In this document: piece by piece, positions 28,408 through 38,261 of the stretch
How positions within the stretch are numbered: the stretch's first letter is position 1
Layout: every line of letters starts with the position of its first letter
Assembly: GCF_001612555.1 (NCBI RefSeq)
Contig: NZ_CP015110.1
Location: forward strand, 2,914,001 to 2,978,000
From: Acinetobacter sp. TGL-Y2
GTDB lineage: Bacteria; Pseudomonadota; Gammaproteobacteria; Pseudomonadales; Moraxellaceae
Length of the DNA: 64,000 bases
Direction: 5' to 3'
Notes under the pieces: generated by a model
The model's database searches: none
What the model saw: only the letters and a program-made list of their open reading frames with translations
What the model was told of the DNA's origin: nothing
Program-made: the position numbers and the translations under genes

Positions 28408-29193
28408 TCAAGAATCATCAGTTTTCAATTCAAACTCACTCCCCAACATTCTCTCCGCAAAAATCCTTTTCCCAGATTCCACCTGACTTTCCAAAATCAA
28501 TTCAGGTAAACCCCATTCTCGTTGAATATTTAAAATTCTTTCATGTAACGGCGTTGGCATGTTATCGCTACAAATATACGATTTTTCAAGACGTTCCACG
28601 TGAATCAAATGAACTAAAAACCTTGCTAGGTCATCTATATGAATTCGATTCGACCAATGAATATTGGGGTAAGTTTTTGTGGTTTCAGCAAGCTTTATCA
28701 TCCGAGTCGTTGAAGTGCCATAAATCCCTGTCGGTCTGACAATCACACACTCATACGGATAAGCCTGTTGCCAACGTTTCTCCATTTCAAGTAACGACCG
28801 CCCCTGCTCATCGCATGGAATCGCTATTGACTTATCATCAATCCACTCACCCTGATCTTCCCCATAAACACGTGTAGAAGACAGCACAATAACTCGCTGA
28901 ATAGGATGGCTTTTTAATGCTTGAACAATCGGCTGGACTGAATCGATATAGGTATGCCGATATAAATCGATTGAATTTTGAGTCATACTATATTGATGTG
29001 CAAGTAACACATACACCACATCAATCTGTGCGACTTGAGATAAGTCCATTTGATGAACATCCTGAATCAAATGTGTCGCAAAATCATCCGTTTTGGGACT
29101 GCGACTAATTGTGGTAATTTGGTGCTGTTGCTGAAATAATGATTTAGCAACACGTTGGGATGTTTTACCATAGCCCACAAATAAAATATGCAT
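28408..29193 (-). CDS. NAD(P)-binding SDR-family protein (YeeZ-like)
   Basis: This is a 261-residue extended SDR/epimerase-like protein. It starts MHILFVGYGKTSQRVAKSL, with the glycine-rich Rossmann turn, and has an STRVYG segment in which Tyr is the likely catalytic residue, then RPTGIYG. It resembles the YeeZ group of atypical SDRs with no known substrate. The ATG at 29193 is preferred to the TTG one codon upstream. It is divergent from recG. Confidence 0.75.
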   Translation of the reverse strand: MHILFVGYGKTSQRVAKSLFQQQHQITTISRSPKTDDFATHLIQDVHQMDLSQVAQIDVVYVLLAHQYSMTQNSIDLYRHTYIDSVQPIVQALKSHPIQRVIVLSSTRVYGEDQGEWIDDKSIAIPCDEQGRSLLEMEKRWQQAYPYECVIVRPTGIYGTSTTRMIKLAETTKTYPNIHWSNRIHIDDLARFLVHLIHVERLEKSYICSDNMPTPLHERILNIQREWGLPELILESQVESGKRIFAERMLGSEFELKTDDS

Positions 29194-29245
29194 CAAATCA
29201 CCCGATGATTATCCATTCAAACATTGAAATATAAGTTGAGGGGAC

Positions 29246-31291
29246 ATGGCTGCAGTCCACCAATTGCAAGGGGTTGGCAACGCCTCTGCTGCATTACTTG
29301 AAAAGCTCAATATTTTCACGACAGACGATTTATTGTTTCATTTACCGCGTGATTATGAAGATCGTAGCACGATCATTCCGATGAACCAACTCACCGTGGG
29401 TCGAAGTTATTTGCTTGAAGGTACCGTGGTGTCTATGGATATGCCACCCGGCAAACGTAAATCGATGGCAGTCCTACTCCAAGATGATTTCGGTAAAATC
29501 ACTTTACGTTTTTATCATATTTATAAAGCCTTAATGGATCGTGCCAAAGCAGGCAATCGTTTACGTATCTTTGGTGAAGTACGTGTGGGCGCGCGTGGTT
29601 TAGAGATGTATCATCCAGAAATGCAATTGATCACTGAGCACACACCACTCCCTCATACTGAACTCACTGCGATTTATCCAAGCACAGACGGTTTGACCCA
29701 ACCCAAATTACGTGACTATGTCAAACAAACTCTAGAACAACACAGCCATGATTTGCCAGAACTACTACCCAAGCAGTTCACCAATGGTTATGCACTCAAA
29801 CAAGCCCTAGACTACATTCATCACCCCCCCACCAATGCCAATATGCTGCAACTGGCACAGGGTGCACACCCTGCTCAGCAGCGCTTGATCTTTGAAGAGT
29901 TGGTGGCACATCAAGTCAGTTTGCTGACGCGCAGAGCCTATATTCAGAAAATTTCCGCACCGGCTTTTGCACCCAGTCAGAACTATGCCAAGCAATTATT
30001 GGCTAGCCTCCCTTTTGAGATGACAGGCGCACAAAAACGTGTCTCTAATGAAATTACCAAAGACTTAAAACAAAATAAGCCGATGCTGCGTCTCGTTCAA
30101 GGCGACGTTGGTGCAGGTAAAACATTGGTGGCCGGTGTTGCAGCTTGCCATGCGCTTGAAGAAGGTTGGCAAGTGGCACTGATGGCACCGACTGAAATTT
30201 TAGCTGAACAGCATTATTTAAATTTTAAACAGTGGTTTGAGCCTTTGGGGATTAGCGTCTCATGGCTGTCAGGCAAACAAAAAGGCAAAGCACGTGCTGC
30301 AGCTGAGCAAAGCATTCAAAATGGATTTGCTCAGCTGGTGGTGGGTACACATGCACTTTTTCAAGACAATGTGGCATTTGCCAAACTTGGACTGGTGATT
30401 ATTGATGAACAGCACCGTTTTGGCGTCGATCAACGTTTAGCGCTCCGCAACAAGGGTGTGGATAATACTACCCCGCATCAGTTGGTGATGACCGCAACCC
30501 CGATTCCACGTACCTTGGCCATGTCCGCGTATGGTGACTTAGACACCTCGGTGATTGATGAACTTCCGCCTGGTCGTACCCCCATTCAAACCGTGACCAT
30601 TCCACTGGATCGGCGTGAACAAGTGTTGCAGCGTATTGTCAGTAATTGCTTAGAGGGTAAACAAGCCTATTGGGTCTGTACCTTGGTGGAGCAATCTGAA
30701 AGCTTAGATGCACAAGCTGCCGAAGCCACCTATGCGGAAATTAAAGAACGTTTTCCTGAGATTCATATTGGACTGGTACATGGCAAAATGAAGTCCGATG
30801 AAAAACAATCCGTCATGCAACAGTTTAAGGACAATCAATTGCAACTGTTAATTGCCACGACAGTGATTGAAGTCGGTGTGGACGTACCGAATGCATCCCT
30901 TATGGTCATTGAAAATGCAGAGCGCTTAGGGCTTTCACAGTTACATCAACTACGCGGACGTGTCGGTCGAGGTTCAACCGCAAGCTTCTGTGCATTGTTA
31001 TATAAAAATCCACTGTCGCAAAATGGACAAGAGCGCTTACGCATCATGCGTGAAACCAATGATGGCTTCTTGATCGCAGAAAAAGATCTAGAAATCCGCG
31101 GTCCGGGTGAGTTACTGGGCACGAAGCAAACTGGTGATATGGGCTTTAGAGTCGCTAAACTGGAGCGGGACGACCATTTACTCGCACAAGCACACTATGT
31201 CGCAGGTGAAGTCCTTAGAGCGCACCCAGAGCAAGCCGATGCACTCTTGAAGCGTTGGTTACCTGAAGCACCCCGCTATGCCTATGTGTGA
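29246..31291 (+). CDS. recG: ATP-dependent DNA helicase RecG
   Basis: RecG remodels stalled forks and branched DNA. The 681 residues comprise the wedge/OB domain (about 60-150), helicase motif I GDVGAGKT starting at Gly286, the DEQH box at 387-390 and motif VI with QLRGRVGRG. The TRG region near the C-terminus (GPGELLGTKQTG) is present. It is full length and starts at the ATG at 29246. Confidence 0.97.
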   Translation: MAAVHQLQGVGNASAALLEKLNIFTTDDLLFHLPRDYEDRSTIIPMNQLTVGRSYLLEGTVVSMDMPPGKRKSMAVLLQDDFGKITLRFYHIYKALMDRAKAGNRLRIFGEVRVGARGLEMYHPEMQLITEHTPLPHTELTAIYPSTDGLTQPKLRDYVKQTLEQHSHDLPELLPKQFTNGYALKQALDYIHHPPTNANMLQLAQGAHPAQQRLIFEELVAHQVSLLTRRAYIQKISAPAFAPSQNYAKQLLASLPFEMTGAQKRVSNEITKDLKQNKPMLRLVQGDVGAGKTLVAGVAACHALEEGWQVALMAPTEILAEQHYLNFKQWFEPLGISVSWLSGKQKGKARAAAEQSIQNGFAQLVVGTHALFQDNVAFAKLGLVIIDEQHRFGVDQRLALRNKGVDNTTPHQLVMTATPIPRTLAMSAYGDLDTSVIDELPPGRTPIQTVTIPLDRREQVLQRIVSNCLEGKQAYWVCTLVEQSESLDAQAAEATYAEIKERFPEIHIGLVHGKMKSDEKQSVMQQFKDNQLQLLIATTVIEVGVDVPNASLMVIENAERLGLSQLHQLRGRVGRGSTASFCALLYKNPLSQNGQERLRIMRETNDGFLIAEKDLEIRGPGELLGTKQTGDMGFRVAKLERDDHLLAQAHYVAGEVLRAHPEQADALLKRWLPEAPRYAYV

Positions 31292-31320
31292 TAGTACATC
31301 AAGACAATAAACACCTCAAA

Positions 31321-31386
31321 ATGGTAGGTGGGCGCTGACATGGATGTCACCGTTAGGTTGAGGCTTAGGGCTATCCCTTCAACATC
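31321..31386. repeat. Candidate dispersed intergenic element
   Basis: The stretch after recG is more G/C-rich than the AT-rich gap around it. It contains the perfect palindrome TGACAT-GG-ATGTCA and a GGCTTAGGGC segment. The minus strand stays open through it (text ALSLNLTVTSMSAPTYH) but with no gene context. Its look suggests a copy of a small interspersed repeat. Only one copy lies in this window, so repetition is unproven. Confidence 0.3.
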
Positions 31387-31535
31387 ATTAAAAATGTTTG
31401 TTACTTTTTATCTTTAAAAATTTTTAGAACTTTTAAAATTAAGATTAACCCTGCGAAATTGAATAAAAATTTTCGATTCATTTGAGGCTGTGAAACGATA
31501 TAAAATAGAAATAATAAAAAAGTGCCAGATCACCT

Positions 31536-32168
31536 ATGCTAAAAATATTAAAAGAAATGTGTCAGAGCAGCGTGCAACACTTATTTCCCTGCCAGCTCTG
31601 CGGCATCGATCATGCGCAATCACATTCACTCTGCGCAGATTGCTGGAATCAACTCCCTTGGCTCAAAGCACGTATTGTTCGGCATGAGCGATCCATTCAA
31701 ATTGCCTTACATTATGACTTCCCCATCGACCGAATCATTCAGAAATATAAATATGAACAAGACTTGCATTATCAAACCCTTCTAGCCCAGAGCTTACTGA
31801 CGCTCCGCTTCTCAAAAGTTCAAGCCATTGTCCCAATGCCTATCTCAAATGAACGCTTGGCTGAGCGGGGTTACAACCAAATGTTGATTATTGCGAAGCT
31901 AGTGTCTAAACAACTGGGCATTCCCGTTTGGCAACCAGTGATTCGTGCCGCACAACATTCACAAAAAGGACTCTCTCGGGTTGAGCGCATGGCGACGATT
32001 GAAACGCAATTTCAAATTATTCGGGCTGAGCGACGCAAGTTCAAAAAGGTACTGATGATTGATGACGTCGTGACTACAGGAAGCTCCATGCACGCCTTGG
32101 CACAAGCTTTAGAAAAACTGGGTTGTCAACAGATTGAAATGGCGTGTATTGCAGCAGCTGAGCAATAG
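31536..32168 (+). CDS. comF: ComF-family phosphoribosyltransferase-like protein
   Basis: This 210-residue protein has an N-terminal four-Cys zinc finger (CQLC at 19-22 and CADC about 11 residues later) and a type I phosphoribosyltransferase domain with the PRPP loop VLMIDDVVTTGSS at 172-184. ComF proteins are needed for natural transformation in several bacteria, including Acinetobacter relatives, probably in DNA uptake or processing. It stands downstream of recG with a 244-bp gap. Confidence 0.88.
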   Translation: MLKILKEMCQSSVQHLFPCQLCGIDHAQSHSLCADCWNQLPWLKARIVRHERSIQIALHYDFPIDRIIQKYKYEQDLHYQTLLAQSLLTLRFSKVQAIVPMPISNERLAERGYNQMLIIAKLVSKQLGIPVWQPVIRAAQHSQKGLSRVERMATIETQFQIIRAERRKFKKVLMIDDVVTTGSSMHALAQALEKLGCQQIEMACIAAAEQ

Positions 32169-32265
32169 TTTATAAGTCGGAATGCGCTCATCTTAAGCAA
32201 CCATCTTGTCTTGCTTTGACGTGATGTTTACCATGCGTCAACATTTTAATGATTTAAATATTGGC

Positions 32266-32691
32266 TCAAACTGCTGCTTTCTCTTCATCTGGACTTGATT
32301 TTTGCAATGCCTGTTGGCACCAAGGAATCACCACTTGAGTGGTTAAAGGCGCTAATAAAGTATGCTCAGCATCGAGATCAATCCATTTCATTTCAGCGAT
32401 TTCGGCATGAATTTGAGGTGCTTGTGCAAGTTTGACTTGATAGACATAGCTGACCAATAGATGATCGGCTTCATTGGCAGCAGGCGTTTCAAAACGCCCA
32501 ATGAATTGCTGAATTGTAGCTTTCGCGCCAATTTCTTCTTCGATTTCACGCAGCATGGTGTGCTCAGGCAATTCATTTGCCTCGAGCTTACCGCCGACCT
32601 GCATAAAAAATGCCGTATTTTGCTTACGCACCAACAATAATTGATGCTGTTCATTTTGAATAATCGCCGCTGCGACAGTAATGGTTTTCAT
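32266..32691 (-). CDS. Nudix hydrolase
   Basis: This 141-residue protein has a complete Nudix box, GX5EX7REUXEEXGU, from Gly34 to Ala56: GKLEANE, then REIEEEIGA. It would hydrolyse a nucleoside diphosphate linked to another group; the substrate cannot be told. Its start overlaps the stop of the LOG-family gene by 4 bp, so the two are translationally coupled and may act in one nucleotide-salvage or clean-up path. Confidence 0.88.
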   Translation of the reverse strand: MKTITVAAAIIQNEQHQLLLVRKQNTAFFMQVGGKLEANELPEHTMLREIEEEIGAKATIQQFIGRFETPAANEADHLLVSYVYQVKLAQAPQIHAEIAEMKWIDLDAEHTLLAPLTTQVVIPWCQQALQKSSPDEEKAAV

Positions 32692-33287
32692 GAATCTATT
32701 TTCACCAATTGCTCACGATCTTTGACGCCCCATTTGGGTTCAGGCGCTTTAAAGTTTTCAAATGTATCTAAGATGGATTCAATCGACTCGGAATGGATCA
32801 AGGCATCTGTAAAACGACTGCGGGTAAATCCTTTCTCAGTTGTAAGCTGAATAAACTGAAGTAAATGATCATAAAAACCTTCGACATTTAAAAATGCACA
32901 AGGTTTCAAATGAATACCCAACTGCGCCCAGGTCCATTGTTCAAAAATCTCTTCAATCGTACCTGCCCCACCCGGCAGTGCAATAAAACCGTCAGATAAA
33001 TCTGCCATCATGGTTTTACGCTCATGCATATTTTTCACGATATGCAGCTCAGTTAAATGCGGATGCGCCAATTCACGATCCACCAAACCTTGTGGAATGA
33101 CCCCAATCACCTGCCCGCCTGCATTTAACGCACTGTCTGCAACAATGCCCATCAAGCCTGAACGACCGCCGCCATAAACCAAGGTTTTGCCTTGCTCAGC
33201 GACCAATTGACCGGTCTGACGTGCTGTTTCTGCGAAAATTGCATCTGAACCTAGAGTTGAACCACAAAATATTGCGATAGATTTCAT
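32688..33287 (-). CDS. LOG-family protein (cytokinin riboside monophosphate phosphoribohydrolase-like)
   Basis: This 199-residue Rossmann-fold protein of the TIGR00730/LOG family has the signature PGGAGTIEE at 105-113 and the upstream NMHERK motif near 86-91. Characterised members cut the N-glycosidic bond of nucleoside 5'-monophosphates, releasing a base. Bacterial members may serve nucleotide turnover. It forms an operon with the Nudix gene through a 4-bp overlap. Confidence 0.9.
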   Translation of the reverse strand: MKSIAIFCGSTLGSDAIFAETARQTGQLVAEQGKTLVYGGGRSGLMGIVADSALNAGGQVIGVIPQGLVDRELAHPHLTELHIVKNMHERKTMMADLSDGFIALPGGAGTIEEIFEQWTWAQLGIHLKPCAFLNVEGFYDHLLQFIQLTTEKGFTRSRFTDALIHSESIESILDTFENFKAPEPKWGVKDREQLVKIDS

Positions 33288-33445
33288 AGACTATTAACCT
33301 TATTTTCATTCTGGCTTGTCTTAAAATTAGACAATATGAGCGTGTTTAAACGATTTAGTGAAGTAATCAGTTTTTTTTCATGGCATCCTTGTCTAAAATA
33401 CACCCATCGAAATAATTACACACTGCGCTAAGGAGAAAAGATCAA

Positions 33446-34459
33446 ATGCTTGAAGCCTTTTATGCCACAGAGCGCGGTAGTTTAGAAGATGCAACCATCA
33501 ATGGCGGCTTCGACCTTCACCCAGAATTGGTTTGGGTCGATTTGATTGCACCTTCTCAAGATGAACAAGAATGGGTACTCGATGCCTATAAACAAAATTT
33601 ACCGACTTTAAAATCGCTTGAAGACATTTCATCTTCGGCACGATTTTACCGTGATGACGACGGCATTTTACACATTAGTACGTATTTTTTAACGAAAAAT
33701 AAAAACTATCAAGTTGAAGATGAGTCTGATGATTCATCCAATATGCTCGGCACCATCCAAACCGTTGCCTTTATTTTACACAAAGACCGCCTATTTACGC
33801 TACGCGGTGAAAAGCTGGTGGCTTTTCGTGCCTTTCGCGCACGTGCCCGTCGTAATGATTATGACATTGAATATAAAGATCCAACGTGGATTTTGCTGGG
33901 ATTGCTCGAAGCTAAACTGGATGAACTTGCGGATATCTTAGAAGATATCCACAAAGATTTAGAGTTATACTCAACAGAAGTACTCAATGTACGTCATCGT
34001 GAACAAATCCTTGACTTAGACGATATGATTACCCGTCTTGCCCAAAAAGAGGATATGCTCGGAAAAGCGCAATTGTGTCTGATTGACTTGCGCCGTGTAT
34101 TGACCTTCTTGTCACGTCCACGTGCATTGGGCAGTCATATTTATGATGCCGATATTCGAGAACTGAGTGAGGATGTACGTTCACTGGTTGAACATGATGC
34201 CTTCTTATTCCAAAAGGTGCGTTTCTTACTCGATACCACCTCTGGATTTATTAACACGGAACAGAATGATACCATTCGTCGATTCTCAATCTTGCCGAGC
34301 ATGCTTGCGCCACCGATGCTGATTGCCAGTATTTATGGTATGAATACCGATGTCTTACCCTATTCCAAAGGCACAGCGAGTTTTGTGGTTGTCAGTCTGA
34401 TTTTAATTGCGTTCTTGGTCGGTCCACTGATTTATTTCCGCTGGAAAAAATGGATCTGA
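33446..34459 (+). CDS. corA: CorA-family Mg2+/Co2+ transporter
   Basis: This divalent-cation channel of 337 residues is in the inner membrane. It has a large acidic cytosolic domain, two C-terminal membrane helices and the selectivity motif GMN at 298-300 (YGMNTDVLP), with a basic end (FRWKKWI). The start has AAGGAGAAAAG upstream. A bidirectional terminator separates it from mlaB. Confidence 0.93.
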   Translation: MLEAFYATERGSLEDATINGGFDLHPELVWVDLIAPSQDEQEWVLDAYKQNLPTLKSLEDISSSARFYRDDDGILHISTYFLTKNKNYQVEDESDDSSNMLGTIQTVAFILHKDRLFTLRGEKLVAFRAFRARARRNDYDIEYKDPTWILLGLLEAKLDELADILEDIHKDLELYSTEVLNVRHREQILDLDDMITRLAQKEDMLGKAQLCLIDLRRVLTFLSRPRALGSHIYDADIRELSEDVRSLVEHDAFLFQKVRFLLDTTSGFINTEQNDTIRRFSILPSMLAPPMLIASIYGMNTDVLPYSKGTASFVVVSLILIAFLVGPLIYFRWKKWI

Positions 34460-34560
34460 GCGAGCTTTGAAGCACTGCTTCAAAGCAATGCGCAAGAAAC
34501 ACACCTATTTGGCAAATTACCTATACGGTATGCATTTTAATTTGATCTCAAACTACTCAT

Positions 34561-34588
34561 AAAAAAAGCACCCTCAGGTGCTTTTTTT
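34561..34588. terminator. Bidirectional terminator between corA and mlaB
   Basis: AAAAAAAGCACC pairs with GGTGCTTTTTTT around a CTCA loop. It can end both convergent transcripts. Confidence 0.92.
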
Positions 34589-34599
34589 ATATCGAATGT

Positions 34600-34887
34600 T
34601 TAAATAAGATTTAAATCATGTTCAAGATGACAGGACTGAATAATTTTAAGCATTTTATCCGGTACAGCTTTGAACCTTAAGGCTTGAGTATCTGGAGTTT
34701 GACGTAACCAGCGCACCAAAACAGCCAAAGCCAATGTACTGCCCTGTTCGAGCTCAGCCAAATTCACCACCAAAGGGAAGTGATTGTGCTTGCGAATCTG
34801 AGTTAAGCCTTCTTGATAATATTGCTCAGCATTATCGTAATCAATTTTACCTGACACCCATAATTCTTGCTGATCGAAACGTATCAT
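34600..34887 (-). CDS. mlaB: Mla system STAS-domain protein MlaB
   Basis: MlaB is the small cytoplasmic STAS protein that stabilises and regulates the MlaF ATPase dimer. It is 95 residues. The pattern VVNLAELEQGSTLALAVLVRWLR covers the strand and helix of a STAS fold, where the Ser/Thr equivalent to the MlaF-contact residue lies. It is the last gene of the mla operon, 17 bp after mlaC. Confidence 0.85.
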   Translation of the reverse strand: MIRFDQQELWVSGKIDYDNAEQYYQEGLTQIRKHNHFPLVVNLAELEQGSTLALAVLVRWLRQTPDTQALRFKAVPDKMLKIIQSCHLEHDLNLI

Positions 34888-34904
34888 ATTAAAACTCGTC
34901 TCAA

Positions 34905-35537
34905 TTATTTTTTATCAACTGCAGCTTCAGCATCCGGCTTAAAGTTAGCAATGGCTTTGTCAATATCTCCGCCATTACGTTTAACTGTTGCAGCAAACTG
35001 ATTACGGAACTGTAGACCTAAATCAATGCCTGAAACGTTGATGTTACGGATTTTCCACTGGCTGCCTTTATCCGCCAATTGGAAAGATACGGGAATTTTT
35101 TCACCTTTGTGGGTAAAATCAATCGTCACCACAGGGTTTTTGCTTGCGCTCGCCTTATACGGACGAAGAGTATAGGTTTGATTACTAAACTTAGAGAACG
35201 CGCTGCCATAATTTTCAATTAAGGTTTCACGGAAGTTCTTTTCAAACTGCGCACGCTGTGCAGCATTACTATATTGATTGGTCGCATAGGTTCCCATTAC
35301 AATACGGGTAAAAGACTGCGAATCGATATATGGATCAAGGTTTTGGCGCACAATCGCCTTAACAGCAGCAGGATTATTTTGTAATTTTGCCTGATCTGTT
35401 TTTAAACGAGAAATCAGATTATCTGCAACCTTTTTTACAAAAGCTGGTGGTGTTTCAGTCGGCGCTGCAAATGCTGAAGTTGCCATCATTGCAGACAAAA
35501 TACCCACAGAAAGTGTTTGTTTTACTAATATATTCAT
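34905..35537 (-). CDS. mlaC: Periplasmic phospholipid carrier MlaC
   Basis: MlaC shuttles phospholipids between the outer-membrane MlaA complex and the inner-membrane MlaFEDB complex. The 210-residue protein has a signal peptide (about 1-24, ending SAFA) and the MlaC/Ttg2D core FEKNFRETLIENYGSAFSKF. It ends in a charged tail. It follows mlaD by 18 bp. Confidence 0.93.
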   Translation of the reverse strand: MNILVKQTLSVGILSAMMATSAFAAPTETPPAFVKKVADNLISRLKTDQAKLQNNPAAVKAIVRQNLDPYIDSQSFTRIVMGTYATNQYSNAAQRAQFEKNFRETLIENYGSAFSKFSNQTYTLRPYKASASKNPVVTIDFTHKGEKIPVSFQLADKGSQWKIRNINVSGIDLGLQFRNQFAATVKRNGGDIDKAIANFKPDAEAAVDKK

Positions 35538-35555
35538 TTCAATTTCCTCAATTCA

Positions 35556-36227
35556 TTATTCAACAAATGCGGTTTGAGCATCCGTTGTTTCAGGGGCTGC
35601 TGTAGTCGCTTCACCTGCATCTTTTTTGCTATCGCCTGCGCCACCAGTCACGAACTTAGAAACCAAGTCTTCTATTTCCATGGTACTTTGGGTGTTGGTA
35701 ATTTGCTCACCGCGTTTTAAATAGCTCAAACCACCACCTGGTACGATTTTTAAATATTTCTCACCCAGTAAACCATTGGTTGCAACCATAATATAAGCAT
35801 CTTCATCAATATTTGTGATGGATTTCATGTTATTGATCAGTTGCTTTTCCATTGCTTTTTGTTCTTCAGGTGTAGCAGCTTCATAATCCGTACTATAACG
35901 CAGCTCTTCGACAGCACCAGTTTGCACTGTTTTAAGCTGTTCAGCATTAAACGAGGTCAGCTCACCATCCAAATTAATTTTGACAGTTGCAAGACGCGTC
36001 AATGGATCTAAAGTCACTGACTCAACCTCACCCACTTTGACACCACTTAATGCCACTTTAGCGCGAGGCTTAATGCCATTTACATTGTCAAAGGTCGCTG
36101 TCATGCTGTAGCTGTCTTTAAGATTCGTGCCGACCAAGCCACTGACTTTCATGGCCAAGAAAAATAACGCTATACCAAACACAATAACGAAAATTCCGAC
36201 TGCTAGCTCACTAGTACGTGATTTCAT
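35556..36227 (-). CDS. mlaD: Mla system MCE-domain protein MlaD
   Basis: MlaD is anchored by one N-terminal helix and forms the periplasmic MCE hexamer of the phospholipid transporter. It is 223 residues, longer than the 183 of E. coli. The MCE domain (about 38-165) contains GVKVGEVESVTLDPLTRLA. An insert with TPEEQKAMEKQLINNMKSI breaks the domain at about 113-145, and a Thr/Ala/Glu-rich tail follows residue 190. The insert is known from Acinetobacter MlaD. It overlaps mlaE by one base. Confidence 0.93.
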   Translation of the reverse strand: MKSRTSELAVGIFVIVFGIALFFLAMKVSGLVGTNLKDSYSMTATFDNVNGIKPRAKVALSGVKVGEVESVTLDPLTRLATVKINLDGELTSFNAEQLKTVQTGAVEELRYSTDYEAATPEEQKAMEKQLINNMKSITNIDEDAYIMVATNGLLGEKYLKIVPGGGLSYLKRGEQITNTQSTMEIEDLVSKFVTGGAGDSKKDAGEATTAAPETTDAQTAFVE

Positions 36228-37006
36228 TAAACACCTCCGAACATGACCGCAGTCAAAACAAAATCAAAACCTAAAACACAAAGTGATGAATACACCACTG
36301 TACGCGTTGTGGATGTGGCAATACCTTCTGAGGTCGGCTCACATGAATAACCTTGATAGACTGCAATCCAGGTACACAACAAGGCAAATACAAAACTTTT
36401 AATAATGGTGCCATTCAAGACATCTTTATAAAATTGCACAGTGTTTTCCATGCCACTCCAATAAGAACCTTCATCTGCACCTAAAAAATCAACCCCCACC
36501 ATTTTACCCCCCATAATCCCAACCGCAGCAAAAATTACGGCAAGCATAGGCAGGCTAAAAATACCCGCCCAAAGACGTGGGGAAATAATCCGTTTGAGTG
36601 GATCAACACCAATCATTTCCATACTGGACAGCTGTTCCGTGGCTTTCATCAAGCCAATTTCAGCGGTCAAAGCAGACCCTGCACGACCCGCGAACAATAA
36701 CGCCGCAACCACCGGTGCAAGTTCACGCAGCAAGGTTAGTGACACAGCAGCGCCAAGCATGGCTTCACTACCAAAAGTGACCAAGATGCTATACATCTGT
36801 AAACCCAGCACAGCACCAATAAACAGACCAGACACCACAATAATCAACAGCGACATCACACCCACACGGTACATTTGGTAAATGAATAACTTCACTCCCA
36901 ACCATGTCGGCATTGAAAATAGAATTTGCATCAGCATCAGCGCTGCAACACCAATTCCACGAACACGTTCAATAACGCGTCTACCTAATAAGGCAATAGC
37001 ATTCAT
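36227..37006 (-). CDS. mlaE: Mla system permease MlaE
   Basis: MlaE is the inner-membrane permease of the Mla ABC complex, 259 residues with about five or six helices. The family text [19 protein letters not shown] and the [11 protein letters not shown] coupling region are present. It overlaps mlaF by 4 bp and mlaD by one base, indicating strict coupling. Confidence 0.94.
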   Translation of the reverse strand: MNAIALLGRRVIERVRGIGVAALMLMQILFSMPTWLGVKLFIYQMYRVGVMSLLIIVVSGLFIGAVLGLQMYSILVTFGSEAMLGAAVSLTLLRELAPVVAALLFAGRAGSALTAEIGLMKATEQLSSMEMIGVDPLKRIISPRLWAGIFSLPMLAVIFAAVGIMGGKMVGVDFLGADEGSYWSGMENTVQFYKDVLNGTIIKSFVFALLCTWIAVYQGYSCEPTSEGIATSTTRTVVYSSLCVLGFDFVLTAVMFGGV

Positions 37007-37821
37007 GAACGTACCTCTCCACCTAAATAAGCTTGATGACTAAATTGATAATCGACTGGACCTTCGACAGAACCTGTCAGGAATTGCCGCACGAAGGCAG
37101 ACTGATGATTTCTTAATTGGTCAGCTGTCCCTTCGCCTTGCACTTTGCCTTCGGCCACCACATAAATGTAATCTGCAATAGATAAGGTTTCTGCAACATC
37201 ATGCGACACAATAATCGTGGTGAGATCCAACGCTTCACGTAAAGAACGAATTAGACGTGATAACACGCCCATCACAATCGGATCTTGTCCTGCAAAAGGC
37301 TCGTCATACATGATCAGCTCAGGATCTAAGGCTATCGCTCTCGCTAAAGCCACGCGACGATTCATACCGCCCGATAATTCCGATGGCATCATTTGCTCAG
37401 CGCCGCGCAGTCCCACGGATTCTAATTTGAGTGCCACCAATTCAGCAATTAAATGCTCAGACAGTTTGGTGTGGGCACGAATGGGAAAAGCGACATTTTC
37501 ATAAACCGACATGTCGGTAAAAAGCGCACCACTTTGAAAGAGCATGCCCATACGCGCGCGTGCTGCAAAAAGATCCTGCCGTGACATATCCGCGATATTT
37601 TTACCATCAAGTAAGACTTGACCTGTGTCAGGCGTCAGTTGACCGCCAATTAAGCGCAATAGTGTAGTTTTACCGGTACCAGAAGGACCCATAATTGCGG
37701 TAATTTGTCCGCGACGAATTTTTAAATTAACTTGATCATAAATGATACGTTCTCCGCGATTAAAGCTCAAATTTTTAACTTCAATGAAAGCTTGCTCATC
37801 GGGATGACTTTGATTATTCAT
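37003..37821 (-). CDS. mlaF: Mla system ATPase MlaF
   Basis: MlaF is the ATP-binding subunit that powers phospholipid transport for outer-membrane asymmetry. It is 272 residues with Walker [10 protein letters not shown] at 45-53, the signature [15 protein letters not shown] and Walker [15 protein letters not shown]. It is the first gene of mlaFEDCB. No other genes of its strand lie close upstream, so the operon promoter should lie in the 37.8-38.0 kb gap. Confidence 0.94.
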   Translation of the reverse strand: MNNQSHPDEQAFIEVKNLSFNRGERIIYDQVNLKIRRGQITAIMGPSGTGKTTLLRLIGGQLTPDTGQVLLDGKNIADMSRQDLFAARARMGMLFQSGALFTDMSVYENVAFPIRAHTKLSEHLIAELVALKLESVGLRGAEQMMPSELSGGMNRRVALARAIALDPELIMYDEPFAGQDPIVMGVLSRLIRSLREALDLTTIIVSHDVAETLSIADYIYVVAEGKVQGEGTADQLRNHQSAFVRQFLTGSVEGPVDYQFSHQAYLGGEVRS

Positions 37822-38025
37822 AGCTGAGCGTGTTCCTGCAGATTATCAGCTCGCATACTATACTCTGAAATAGCTGAATTCTGATGTTATTTGTTTACAA
37901 CAAGTGCTGGGCATGATTGTAGCATTAATATACATTTTTAAGCATGCTGAGTGCTTTTAATTATTTTTATCAAATATATGGTCTAGGCGGACATCAAAAG
38001 CGAATGAAAAAATCACATGCTGAAA

Positions 38026-38148
38026 TTAAAAGGTGATACTAAACAGATAATAAGCAAGATTGGCAATCAATAGAATCGAGAAGACGTAAATCATCGCCAC
38101 TCCTACATGATCTCTGGCTGGGGCTTTGGATAGATGGGCATTGTTCAT
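38026..38148 (-). CDS. Small single-pass membrane protein, unknown
   Basis: This is a 40-residue ORF read from the sequence: MNNAHLSKAPARDHVGVAM, then one hydrophobic helix (IYVFSILLIANLAYYLF) and the end SITF. The polar, His/Arg-containing start and single helix look like a regulatory micropeptide of the inner membrane. The ribosome-binding site is weak. It lies alone between mlaF and the helicase gene. I do not recognise the family. Confidence 0.5.
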   Translation of the reverse strand: MNNAHLSKAPARDHVGVAMIYVFSILLIANLAYYLFSITF

Positions 38149-38218
38149 AATTTACTTTTTATTTTTAAAACATGACGTGGTTAACACTAATACTAGCATA
38201 ATTCAAAAAGTTGGCAAT

Positions 38219-38248
38219 AAAAAAACCAGTCAAGCGACTGGTTTTTTT
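38219..38248. terminator. Bidirectional terminator after the DEAD-box helicase gene
   Basis: AAAAAACCAGT pairs with ACTGGTTTTTT around a 6-nt loop, with T-runs on both strands. Confidence 0.9.
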
Positions 38249-38261
38249 AAATACAAATTAA

